A stretch of DNA of 64,000 nt from NCBI GenBank assembly GCA_025093555.1, contig JAIWNF010000026.1:124001-188000 (forward strand). Reading direction: 5' to 3'. Position 1 is the stretch's first letter. Every line of letters starts with the position of its first letter. Both the position numbers and the translations under genes were made by a program. This DNA is from Circinella umbellata (Eukaryota; Mucoromycota; Mucoromycetes; Mucorales; Lichtheimiaceae). The notes beneath the pieces are model-generated. The model worked only from the letters and a program-made list of their open reading frames with translations, made no database searches and was not told where the DNA came from. Of the stretch, positions 1 to 10,802 are shown one piece after another.

Positions 1-2172
1 ACGACCACATTCATCTGGAGCTCCACTGAACGGATAAAATCGGCCTTGATCCCATCGATGAATAGAAATGTAGAGAACATTAGGATTATCATAAAATATT
101 TGCTGTGTGCCGTTACCATGACTACAATACATTTTAAAACGATTGTTATTAATAACATTCTCTCGTTTTCACATGTAGTATGTATATTACTTACTGTATA
201 TCCCTAAAAATAATAATAAAGAACCATTCATCATGTTAATAAGATTAATTATAAAATTGATTTATGTTTGTGAAATAGAAAATAGAATCATACCAGTCTA
301 ATATAAGCACTTTACGAATTTTCGATGGATATTTCTCGAGTACAGCTTGTGTTGCTACAGCAACATTATTAAAGTAGCAATATCCCATCACCTTGTCTTG
401 TTCAGCATGATGACCTATATGTATATATTTAATTATTATATGAATATTTTTTTAGTTTCTTATTTCTCTCTTTTTCTTTCTCTCATACACTGTGTTCTGG
501 TTTTATTTTTTCAGAACATACCTGGTGGACGAATGGCAGCAAAGCCATTTCGGATGCGACCATCTACAATGGCGTCGGTTAAGTTTATGAGAGACCCTGC
601 AGCCACATGGGCTGATAAACTTGTGTGCAGTGGATGAAATGTAGTGTCTCCAGCTTATATATAAAATAGATAAAAAAAATTCTTGAATTCATATGGAAAG
701 GGTCCTTTTTTTTGTTTGTGACACATAACACAGACAAAAAAAAAAGAGTGAAAAAAAAAATTACCTATGCCGATTTGACCACAGACCATTTTCCGCCGAC
801 CATCACTCTTATTATTATTATTAATCTGCTTTTGCTGCTTTTGTTGCTTATCATAAAAATAGCTCTTATTAAAAATATTATCATCTTCAGGTTTATTCAA
901 AAGTGCTTCAATTGAAGTGATTTTATGAGCACGTGGATTAGGGTCGTCGTTTTCATCTTCGTCATCGTTGGCGTCGTTGTTATGATCGTCATCATCATTT
1001 GGAGAATAATTACGTACATGTGCCTTTGCATGTACACGTTGCAGTTCTGATACTGATGCTTCTCGTGCAACGATATGCCGGACATGACGCAGAACACTAG
1101 AAGATTTCATCCGTCGTAATGATTAGTATTTCTCATCTTTTTACTGTCATTATCCTTGCATTATACATATTTACATACTAAATATGATTAACAAGGGGAA
1201 AAAAAGAAAACAAGAATATTGTTATTATTTTACCGACGATGGTGCAAAGTATTAAATATTGAAGTGATACGTTCTGGTCGTTCAGGATGACTTATTGTTG
1301 AACATGGACAGCTATGTAGGCCCATCCGTCGATCATGAACTAAACCAGTCATTCTATTTGCTGGTTGGACAAAATCTTTCCAATCCTCTTCACCACGCGG
1401 ACCATATAATTCTTTAGGTTGTTGTGATATTAACCCTTGTCTCTGCTGTCGTTGTTTTTTAATCATCAATGTCGAACGTGGTCGCACTAGAGTTTGACTA
1501 ACCCAGTCAGCTTCGTCTGCAGGAAACCCTTCATAATGAACCAATACAAGTGAGTCATCTGTATCAACCACTCGAGCGCAGTACCATTGCTTGGCCGCAT
1601 CGTCTGTTAATTTCACAGCCTCAACCGCATCCCCTCCATGATATTGAATGAACCTTTGTTGCTCTTGTTGCTGCGCATTGATTATAAACTCTGCTTCTTG
1701 TTTTTGCTGCTCATCATCTTCTAAATATTTCGAAATGATTCATACATAAACCATTATCGATTATTATTATTTCTCTTATTCATTCACCCCCCTTCTTCCC
1801 ACTCCTACACCCCCCAACAAAAAAATTAAAAATAAAAAATCACAACATCTTTCTTGCACACAAATTGCATCCCTCGTGAATTTATTTACTCACCCAATAT
1901 ACTACTAGAAGGTGATGGTATAGATATATCATTCTTCCGAGTAGTACGCCGTCTACGTTTACCATTAGATGACATAGATGATGTAATGCTTGAAGGTGAG
2001 AGAGGATCTGATGATAAAGCCTGTTGCAATCACATGTGGTATATATGTATATAAAGTAACACATATCATATAGTCATTATTATCATAATTATCTTAATCA
2101 TCCATTCGTTTCATTGGTTATTAGTGTTCTTTTATTTACAAAAAAGATATACGAAAAAGACATCCTTACCAT
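1..2172 (-). CDS. HDA1: Class II (HDA1-type) histone deacetylase, C-terminus beyond window
   Basis: Zn-dependent histone deacetylase of the fungal HDA1/clr3 class. Exons: 2170-2172 (ATG only), 1894-2020, 1234-1720, 765-1096, 522-653, 294-414, 195-203, 1-121; phases agree at all junctions, giving 444 codons before the window edge. The N-terminus is Ser-rich with a basic patch (KRRRR). A Tudor-knot/chromo-barrel-like segment follows ([21 protein letters not shown]). Catalytic landmarks: [39 protein letters not shown] and SGAPDE. The HHG motif is assembled across a 9-nt exon. An acidic Asp/Asn-rich insertion lies early in the deacetylase domain (exon 765-1096). The start was chosen because the ATG at 2172 abuts a GTAAGG donor and joins in frame to exon 2. 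The family assignment is secure; the N-terminal domain call is by pattern only. Confidence 0.93.
195..203 (-). other. 9-nt coding microexon of the histone deacetylase
   Basis: On the minus strand the 9 nt GGATATACA sit between TTTTTAG and GTAAGT. Upstream exon 294-414 ends ..TTAGACTG and downstream exon 1-121 begins TCATGGT. Only with this microexon does the join read L-D-W-D-I-H-H-G-N-G, the invariant catalytic motif. Without it the codons read Cys-His-Gly and lose the Asp-Ile-His. Confidence 0.9.
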
Positions 2173-5100
2173 GATGTGATCAGAGATTATATGTGTATCT
2201 TTCTTTTAAAAAAGAAAATAATAAGGCAAGAGCAAGAAGAAAAAAAAGGTAATTATAGATGATCTTTTTGCTCCGTCAAGAAACAAGTAAATGTAACCAA
2301 AAATAAAAGAAAGAGAGAAAAAAAAGTAAAAAACTAGTTTAATAATAAGTTGTTAACGAGTAATAAGCAAAAGAATACGAAAAAAAAAAGAAAAGGGGAA
2401 AGCTTTGCCGTTTTCTTTTCTTTGCGGGGATAATTCAATCCACATTGTATACCCAAAAAAAGCCGTTGGAAGTCAGCCCGATGATTTTTTTTTCTTTTTT
2501 TTTTTGTGATGTTTTGTGATTGCTTGTGTTGCTGAACAAGAAATGAGTGAAGGATAAAAAGAGGGCCCAGGCATTTCATAATACTTCTTGATCCAACAAA
2601 AACAAGCAATCTTTTTAATTTAAAAATTCTGTACCGTATAAATAACGCACCCTATTCTCTCGTTTTTCTTTTGAGAATAAAAAGATATCTAAACTTTGGT
2701 TATGAGGCGTTGAGTTTTTGAGCATATTATCAACCAACCCCTTCGCTTGTTTCTTATTTCTCTCTTTCATATCGTGCTTCAATTTTTACAGCTTTTTTTA
2801 ATCAGTTTAAATTGATTCGCTTTTCTCCTTATTATACATTATAGTTTATTTACTCTTTTTTTTTTACAAACTGGTCATGATTGATTGACCGGAGGCTGAA
2901 TTTGGAAAAAAAAAAGATGGATTAACAGCACAAACAACAATCTTTATAATCAAAAAAGATTCGTTGTGAAGCAAGTCAATACAGCAAAACAATCGTTGAA
3001 AGAGAAAAGCTGTCACCAAGCAACAATAATCACCATTACACATTAAGCTTCAAATTGATACATTTTTTGTTCTCTGCGGGAACCATAATATCAATAATAA
3101 TAATAATAATAATAATAGTGTAAGATAGTTTTTCTTTTTAAATGTTGAATGCCATGTTTGCTGTTAAAAGCCTGTGGCGCCGATAAAAAGACGGGGACTA
3201 TATATATTATACACGCAATCCCTCCATATAAGAATTTTTCTGAAAACTAAAAAAGAAATCAACCGAACCAATGGAAATGTTACACTTTTCGGGTAGAATT
3301 GTTTTCGTTTTATTGCTTTTCTTTTTATTTTTATGTAAATAAAATTTGATGGTTTCATTATTATGAATTGTTTCTATACTATGAAAAAGGGATCTGTGTA
3401 TCTTTCTTATTAAAGATGATAATATAATATTACATTATTTGATAAACGAGGGGGAAAGTGACTCAAAGAAAAAAGAAACTTTGTTTTATTTTATAAATAT
3501 ATCGCTTTTAATTTTATTTTCGAAGGCCTCTATACAATAGTATTTTATGGATTGTCTCAGTTTACTCCATTATTTCTTAAACATTCGTTTGGAAACAAGT
3601 CAATATGAGTTTCTTTTATTAAATTCAACCCATCACTTCCCCACCCCCCCCCATTTATAATTCTGTATAGTTGTACCAACATAATGCTTTTTTTATCTCT
3701 CCGAAAAAGATGTTTAGAATAGATATGCGTAATACGGATAAATACCCCGCCGACTTGTTTCTTAGCTATGTCCATTAAGAATTATATTAACATGTTTAAC
3801 TTTCTCATCGTCATGAAAGTATTATTTGATCATCAAGATAAAATAAGACCCTTATAATAGATACACGTCTTGTCTTCTTCAAGGCAAGAAGGCTATTATT
3901 ATCATTATTTGTATTACTATAATGATGGTCATAAAGGATAGAAAATTTTCGGGGGAGAAATCATGAAAAAGAACGTAATAGCAGGTGATATACATTTAAT
4001 TATGCTGCACAGCCACGAAACAGGTACATGTTAAAGACTGAACTTATATTAGAGGAATATTATAATAGCAAAAAAAAACATCTTATTGCTTTTACTTATT
4101 CATTTTTGCTGTTTCCACAAACCAATATTTCTCCGCTTTGCATGCTAATAAATAATCAAATGAATCTAGACAAAAACAATGCTCGTTCACGGGCCGGAAC
4201 ATATTAGTCAGTATTATATATCGTTAACAGATTTTAATCGTTTTCTTGAAGAAAAAAAGAGACTAGTAGTAGTTGAATGCCATCATGTCTAAAATGAGAA
4301 GATATTACTTCCTCCCCGGTACACAGACACAATATAGACATACATACACATGATCAAAAGTGAAATGTATATTTAGAGAGAGATTGCGAAGTAGGTCGTG
4401 AACAAGTTTTTGTATTAGTATAAAAGTATGATAAAATATGATAAAATATGAAATAGAAATGAGTAATAACAATGTTCATTATGGATGATATAATAATATA
4501 ATATATATATATTATTCATCAGCTAGAAGTTAGGACGCTAATGAATTATAAATATGTAAGATCTTTTATTTTTTCTTCACATATTTTCCTGATTAGCTCC
4601 TGGATATGATTTTCATTGACAAGAAGTAGGTCTTGATATATTAATAATCAAAAAAGAGTACGCGAGAGAAACATAATTACAAATAAAAGTAAAGATTGTA
4701 TGTATATTATAAAGCTAGCAAGAATAACTACATTATATCAACTTCAACATAACAAGCATGACAAGACATTCATTAGTACCATTGTCTCTTTTTTTTTTCT
4801 TTTGCTCTAGTGTATATATCTTTATAATCGAATTTCGACACGTATTATATACAGCTTCTTGATCATCACAGCTATAGCTTCAGTAGCCATCTTCTTTTCC
4901 CTTTTCCGTTTCATCTTCGTTCTTTCAAAATGATTTTCAAAGTGAAACTTCTTTTTTCATGTTTAAAAACAAGTTCCTATTTTGGGTCTACTACGCTAAT
5001 TTGTTTATCATAAATGTAGCAGTGGCAGTAGTAGCAGCAGAAGTGATAACTTGATTGAACTATTTTGATCACAGAACAATATCATTGATCACCATTTCAT

Positions 5101-6932
5101 GACACCAATAATTCTTTGTACAACAATGTGGGGGCTAGATAAAACCAAAATTTTCTTGTTTTGAAAACGTCGTTTTATTTAGCTTCTTGTCGTTCACGCT
5201 GTAATTCCAATTGATACAATTAACCTCATAAATGTTTAAAGGATAAAGTCATAGAACAAAAAGGTCGCTTGACAGTGAAATTTGATATCGCTTGTTTCCA
5301 AAACTAAAAATTGTAGTGCTCGGAAATCAAACCCCTGTATATAGCTAATATATTTTGACTGACACCCAGGAAACATAAACTCTTTCAACTACTTCTCTCG
5401 CTTCACTTTTGGTAAAACAAAAAGGCTTTCGCACGCGTTCCATCTCATTCATAAGCCCTAATCCAGACACTGGTCGTGGTTGTGTACTGAATCGGGAAAA
5501 TATTAAGAATCACAAGGTACTTTTTTCGGCCACTGTGTCTACGTATTGAATATGGGATGATATAATCAAGATGAATTCTGCCCTCATGAAAATGTGGCTC
5601 AGGTTGATAATACTTTGACTATCCATCGTTAACTTTTTAAACAGCTAAGAAACACAAGAAAACAAACCAATTATCATAAAGAGGTGGTAACAATTTTCTT
5701 TTTGATGAATCAAAAAAAAACATGAGTAAGATATGGTGCATTGGTCTGACTATATAGAAGCTATTTATGAGAAACCACGTGGTGAGTAAAAAAAAGGAAG
5801 TAGCAATATAGAATACAGTTTTCATTGTTGCGCTTTTATTTTCACCGAACAGCTAGCTATATGAATTTAACTAGATTCCACCATTTGTAACAATATTAAA
5901 GCACCGAGAGGAGAAAAAGACACTTTTGAGAAACAGCATATATTATATTGAATATTATAGAAAAAAAAATTATCAAAAGAGGTAGTTCCCACTGTTGATG
6001 GCAGCTACTTGATAAATTCCCTCCAACGTGCCATCTTGACAGCCGTATTAGTGCTCTGAGTTTTCCCTGCTGTATTGCTACCCTCGGGCGTTTCCCCAGT
6101 ATTGAACAGCCTACCAATCCAAGCTTACGCCCGGACCCGAATGTTGACACCAAACTCTGCAAGACACTGTCTTCGACGAGACAACCAAGCAACCGTGATT
6201 CCACCAACGAATGGATTCAGCTCTTTATAGACTACCACTTGGCTTACAGAAATACGCTACTATTTCCAGTCAACTATTTAATTACAGTACAATCCACTTA
6301 TAACCCCCTTTTTTTCGAATCTGTTAAGAATGATGGGTTAATTACTTGTTTTAGTAATCATGGTTTGTTTCTTCAAATAAATGTATTTACAGATACTTGG
6401 TTATTCTTGTTAAAATCTATAAGCACTTTCAAAACCACTACATTATCCAATTGTTAGTTCCTAAAATTGCTATTAAGGAGATGATACTTTGTATATATAT
6501 TTTCTTATACAAAAGATAAGGTACGGATAATATATATACCGTCTCCTCAGAGCGGAAGTTTCTAATATTAGTCATAAACTATTTGCACAAAATGTTATAT
6601 ACAACTGTTGCTAACCTTTAATCCTTATTTATCCATGTTTTTATATAGTGAACTAATTCACAGCAAATAGTCTACAGCAAATTTTTGATTGAGCAACATA
6701 TAAAAATCTGTTGTATTTGTTGATTCTGATGATGCATAACAATTTAAGTATGGCTATCTGTGACACATAAATAATCGACAACTTTCGAGGGCAGAATACT
6801 GGATCATATTTAATAACAAAATTGAAGAAAAGTTTCAATCCAAAATAAAAAAAAGAGTTTAAGAGAGGTATACATATGCAATAACTTTTTATTTTATATA
6901 TCTACACATTTTTATATGAACACTTTATATAT
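2173..6932. other. 4.8-kb gene-poor region
   Basis: I see no gene supported by splice structure or recognisable motifs. It holds the upstream region of the deacetylase gene, many A/T homopolymer runs, an (AAT)n stretch near 3092-3118, an AT microsatellite near 4495-4512, and one island of different composition (5975-6235, listed separately). Short open frames here have Phe/Lys-rich translations typical of random AT-rich sequence. Confidence 0.6.
5975..6235. repeat. GC-richer island, possible fossil of a mobile element
   Basis: About 260 bp close to 50% GC, in flanks near 30%. On the minus strand there is one open frame of 103 codons, and an adjacent frame contains a peptide-like run (KMARWREFIK) interrupted by stops. 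I do not recognise a family. Composition and broken frames suggest the remains of inserted coding sequence, but this is inference. Confidence 0.3.
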
Positions 6933-8084
6933 TTATTTTGCACGAGCAAATTTCAATGCAGCATCAACGATACGTCTACGTCGAGAAAAACCAAAATATG
7001 AAAGTAATCCAATCATGGTACAGCTTAAAAGGAATCGACTTGTAGCACCGAATCGTGTAATTACACTTCTATTTCCTTCACCCAACTTTGGACTATCCAC
7101 AAGCACTGTTTCCTTCATATGTTGTGATCGAATTACTCGTCGTTCTGAATCTAGAACAAGTCGTAAATGTCGCTCCACTCCACTATATCCACCATCAGCG
7201 CGTTTAGGCCCTTCATAGGGCTTAAGAGATTCACCCCGTAAGCCTTGTCCAAAAAATCCCACTCTATCCAATCGAGGCAAATATAATTCATAAGCTGGCA
7301 TATATGTATCCACAAAGTTACGTACATCTTCATCCGACATTCCCTCTACACCACGCGTTGCTTTCATATGATGTTCTTGTTGCAATCGCCAATTAAAAAC
7401 TTGTTCCGGATCGGCGGGTGAAAGATGAATAAAAATATCAAAAAAGGCATATAAATCGTTTTCATATTGTGTTAGGTTATGGTTAATTTGTTCCAAACTG
7501 GCAAGTGGTTGCAACGCCATCCGACCTTTTGCTTCTTTATACATTCGTTGAAGTTCTTGAGGAGGTAATGGTTTGAAACCTTGTGACCAACCTTCAAATA
7601 AAATAACGTCATAAGGTGCATAAACTGTTTTCCATTCCGATTTATCGCGTCGATCACCTAATCCACCAAAGCTAGACTTGTCGTAAGAAGGGATAGCAAG
7701 GGAAGTAACTTTGGGGTCCAATAGATTATTGAAGGTGGTCTTGGCCAATTGTAAATCATGCGATCCTGGCTGTCCCCGTACTTGTAGTAATTTATTGTTT
7801 GGGTTGTTTGAAGCCAATTTGGCTTGGTCGTTTCTTGTCAAATAAAAATCATCAAGTGAAAACGTAACGACGTTTAAGTTATGTGTTGTTTCGTCGTTAA
7901 GTAAATGAGCCAAGGTATCGCAAAGGGTTGTTTTACCACTGCCCTGACATCCTGATACACCCACAATAAATGGTCGATTGGGTAATTGACGTTGTGCACG
8001 ATCTTGAAGGTATGCTTCTCTGTGATGCAAAATGTGTTGTAATGACTGTTCCACTTGTGGAAGCATACTATATGACGATTGCAT
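6933..8084 (-). CDS. TDA10: P-loop small-molecule kinase, TDA10 / glycerate kinase-like
   Basis: Single-exon 383-aa protein of the P-loop NTPase kinase group that includes yeast Tda10 and plant D-glycerate 3-kinase. Walker A GVSGCQGSGKT is at residues 42-52. FSLDDFYLTR, a substrate/Walker B-like segment, follows, as does ILFEGWSQGF. The central domain matches the expected ~290-aa family core. A C-terminal extension of about 60 residues carries a hydrophobic segment (FLLSCTMIGLLSYFGF, ~346-364) followed by four arginines, so the protein may be tail-anchored. Tda10 is shorter and soluble as I know it. The natural substrate is not established for the fungal members. It lies 221 bp downstream of the LIN1-like gene on the same strand. 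Confidence 0.85.
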   Translation of the reverse strand: MQSSYSMLPQVEQSLQHILHHREAYLQDRAQRQLPNRPFIVGVSGCQGSGKTTLCDTLAHLLNDETTHNLNVVTFSLDDFYLTRNDQAKLASNNPNNKLLQVRGQPGSHDLQLAKTTFNNLLDPKVTSLAIPSYDKSSFGGLGDRRDKSEWKTVYAPYDVILFEGWSQGFKPLPPQELQRMYKEAKGRMALQPLASLEQINHNLTQYENDLYAFFDIFIHLSPADPEQVFNWRLQQEHHMKATRGVEGMSDEDVRNFVDTYMPAYELYLPRLDRVGFFGQGLRGESLKPYEGPKRADGGYSGVERHLRLVLDSERRVIRSQHMKETVLVDSPKLGEGNRSVITRFGATSRFLLSCTMIGLLSYFGFSRRRRIVDAALKFARAK

Positions 8085-8305
8085 GGCGAGAAATAAAAAA
8101 AGAAAAAATATATATTTTCTCGGAACAAAGGGACTTTTTTTTTATTCTGGGAAAAAAAAACGTGGAGAGGCAAAAGAGGAGGAAAAGAGAGAATAAGTGT
8201 GGAGTATGGAGGTAAGAAGGTAACGGAAAAAAAAGACTAAAAAAATAAAGTTCTGAAAAATATGTTACACACACAAAAGTATATAAAGTAGATTTCCTTT
8301 TATTC

Positions 8306-9376
8306 TTATTCATTAGTTTCAGGCATCCAATTTGCTGGTACAACACCTTCTCTTCTTAAATGAACAACCATTTCTTCAAATGTATCTTGATAAACATTAA
8401 AATGTCCTAAAGCCATCATTTGATCCGCTAATTCTGTTAATCGTTCCACTTTTCGTTGTCGTTCAATTTCTTCTTCTTCAGTTACTGCTGCTTGTTTTGT
8501 TGGTTTTTTATTTCGATTCTTTTTTTCCATTAACTTTTGTTTCCATTTAGGTAGCTTAGCCATCGAACTAATACCACCACTACCACTTAACTTTCCAATT
8601 GCTTGATTTACATTTTCACCAGGTTTTAAATATTTCAATAATTCACGATAAATATCATCTTTGGTTTGGGGTACGTTGGCTTGTCGTTCTGCTTCTTTTA
8701 GTGCTTCTGCTTGTTCTCGCCGTATTTGAGCATCTTTGGCTTTAGCAATGTCTTTACGTGAAACACCTTCCATCCACCGATCATGGATAGCTTCTGGGTC
8801 AGCCTTGTTAACTGTATAATTGCCTTGTTTATCAAAACTGCCCTCTTCCATTTCTTGTTGCATATTAAACGCTGTTAACTTGGGTTCTTTACTGCCTTCT
8901 TCACCTTCCGAATCAACATTTCTTGAATCTAATTCTTGTCCTTCAATTTCGTTTAGTTCTAATCGACGTTTTCCTTTGGCCTTTTTATTTTTTGATTGTG
9001 ATTGTTCTTGAGGTTCGGTATCTGCAAACATGTCAAAATCGTCGTCGTCGTCATCTTTTGTAGTTTTCTTTTTGTTTTTATCTTCTTGATCACTTTCTTC
9101 ATCAGAATCGTCACTATAAACACCACCTCCTACTTCTTCTTCATCAGATAATTCTTCATCATTGATAGCACCACGACGTTTTTTCTTTTGTTCAAGTTCT
9201 TCTTCATGATCGAATTCAAAATCTTCTGGTGGTGAAGAAGTCTCGTCGCGTCCTCGTCCGTGTCCTCTTTGTTGTTGATTAGGTTGATTCTTAAATCTTA
9301 CTCGTTTAGAAGAAGATCCATTATCATAATAATCGTCATTATCAAACGATCCTTTAGTTCTTTTTGTACCAGCCAT
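8306..9376 (-). CDS. LIN1: LIN1/CD2BP2-like U5 snRNP-associated protein lacking a GYF domain
   Basis: Intronless 356-aa hydrophilic protein. The N-terminal ~130 residues are acidic and basic low complexity, with a nuclear-type basic patch (KRVRFKNQ). The diagnostic LIN1/CD2BP2 core follows: LTAFNMQQEMEEGSFDKQGN, DRWMEGVSRKDI, RELLKYLKPGENVNQAI, and a C-terminal LTELADQMMALGHFNVYQ helix region. Human CD2BP2 and yeast Lin1 continue into a GYF domain that binds proline-rich ligands; here the frame stops at PANWMPETNE. The 221 bp to the next gene hold no WEYKW/GPF-type sequence. The family role is in U5 snRNP and tri-snRNP assembly. Frame and start are clear. Confidence 0.88.
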   Translation of the reverse strand: MAGTKRTKGSFDNDDYYDNGSSSKRVRFKNQPNQQQRGHGRGRDETSSPPEDFEFDHEEELEQKKKRRGAINDEELSDEEEVGGGVYSDDSDEESDQEDKNKKKTTKDDDDDDFDMFADTEPQEQSQSKNKKAKGKRRLELNEIEGQELDSRNVDSEGEEGSKEPKLTAFNMQQEMEEGSFDKQGNYTVNKADPEAIHDRWMEGVSRKDIAKAKDAQIRREQAEALKEAERQANVPQTKDDIYRELLKYLKPGENVNQAIGKLSGSGGISSMAKLPKWKQKLMEKKNRNKKPTKQAAVTEEEEIERQRKVERLTELADQMMALGHFNVYQDTFEEMVVHLRREGVVPANWMPETNE

Positions 9377-9493
9377 GTTATATAAAATATGCCAAGTTGT
9401 ATGATGAGTTATTTTGTTAAAAAAGAAAAAAAAAAGTATATCTGAGTTTTCTTTAGCAAATAATGCAAAAATAATTTTATTTAAAAAAAAAAA

Positions 9494-10658
9494 TTAATAA
9501 TCCTCCCATTCTTCTTCTCCTTCATCATCGTCATTATCATTTTCTTCATCTATTTTTCCAGCATCATAAATAGGTAAGCTTGTTGATTCAGATGTTTTAA
9601 TTTGTAATGATCGAATGTTTTTTGTTCCACCATAAACTCCTTTAATAATATGTGGTAATGCTTGCATACAGTTTTCAAATGCTTGTACATCACTTTGTCC
9701 TGTCGTTGCGATTTTTACAGCACTTTTTTTTGATAAAAGTTTTTGTTAATAGCCTGGTTGACTATACATAGCTATATATATATATGTAGATAAATGCTTA
9801 CTAAAAATTGCCATAGTTAAATTGCATAAAAGTGGATCGTACTGCTCTTAAAATTTCTTTTTGGAGATCTTCTTTCGTTAAATCCACTGGCATTGGTTCC
9901 CTAGTTATTTTAGATATATATATTTAATTAATCAGTCTTTGGATACTTATCAGATGTGTGTGTATACATATGAAAGAGAGAAAGAAAAATATATAAAGAA
10001 AGGGTTTAATAGCCATCTAGAAGCCCAATTTGTAACTATAACAACCACTAAAAACTTACTTTCGCTTTTTATAAAATTCTTTACCCAGTATCCTTGGCAA
10101 TAAATGTGCGATTCGTTTATCTGTCAAAAATGCATCATATTCTGAAAATAATGCCCGTTTTTTCTCGGGAGATCCATATTCCTTTTTTAATTTGGAAATA
10201 CCAATGATTTTATGAACACCTTTAATCTTTTTAGATATCAATAAATCTTTAAATGTTTTTTGTGGATCTTTGGTAAATAAGCATCGTCGCGTTGCAGGTG
10301 TTTGTATTGCGTGTCGAAGTGGTCTAGAAAATTATTGTTGTTATTAATTAAAAAATTCCTATTGTTTTTTTTTATTCAATAACGTTTATTTCAAAAGAGT
10401 TCATTTTATCTTTCTCGAGCAAAGAAAAAAGAGCTTACATGCTTAATGGAGTACTTTTTACAAGATCAATATTCTTTCTAGTTGCGATCGTAAGCCAAAC
10501 AGTTTCATTGACACTATCGTCCTTTTCTTTCTCATGTTTAAATAAAGCTTTGAAAGCTTTTCGTGCCTAATTTTTTTTCACAAGTTAAATGGTATTCGTC
10601 TTTTGTTAAATTCTCTTAACAGCAGATGTTATACCTTGTTTTCATCGATCTGTAACAT
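9494..10658 (-). CDS. UTP30: Ribosomal L1 domain protein, UTP30/CIC1-like
   Basis: Nucleolar ribosome-biogenesis protein of the ribosomal L1 domain family (yeast Utp30/Cic1, human RSL1D1). Exons: 10635-10658, 10439-10566, 10060-10323, 9802-9900, 9494-9722; 247 aa, all phases consistent. Typical L1 fold signatures are seen: VWLTIATRKNI, LFTKDPQKTFKDLL, IIGISKLKKEYGSPEKKRAL, DAFLTDKRIAHLLPRILGK and FYKKRK. The C-terminus is acidic (ENDNDDDEGEEEWEDY). The last intron uses an acceptor directly after an A-run (ATCAAAAAAAAG), an atypical 3' splice site, but it alone restores the frame. The start is 144 bp from the divergent Siva-like gene, so the two probably share a promoter. Confidence 0.88.
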
Positions 10659-10802
10659 TATGTGTTAGACAAATAAAAAAAAAAACTGAAAAATTATTTT
10701 TTTTTTTGGCGGCAACACAAACTTTTTTCAATTCTCTCCTCTTTTTTCTTTTTTATATGCCACATAAACCCATATATATATATATATTATATATTCCACA
10801 TT
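10659..10802. promoter_or_regulatory. 144-bp divergent intergenic region (UTP30-like / Siva-like)
   Basis: The two start codons point away from each other across 144 bp of A/T runs, including a (TA)n stretch close to the Siva-like start. Its position implies a bidirectional promoter. I recognise no specific factor site. Confidence 0.5.

Noticed and set aside
2334..2609. 91-codon minus-strand frame upstream of the deacetylase gene
   Set aside because: Lys- and Phe-rich translation of A/T runs, with no splice partners and no recognisable motif.
6285..6450. TACAGTACAATCCACTTATAAC, which resembles a pogo/Tigger terminal repeat
   Set aside because: I could not find an inverted partner nearby, so no element can be delimited.
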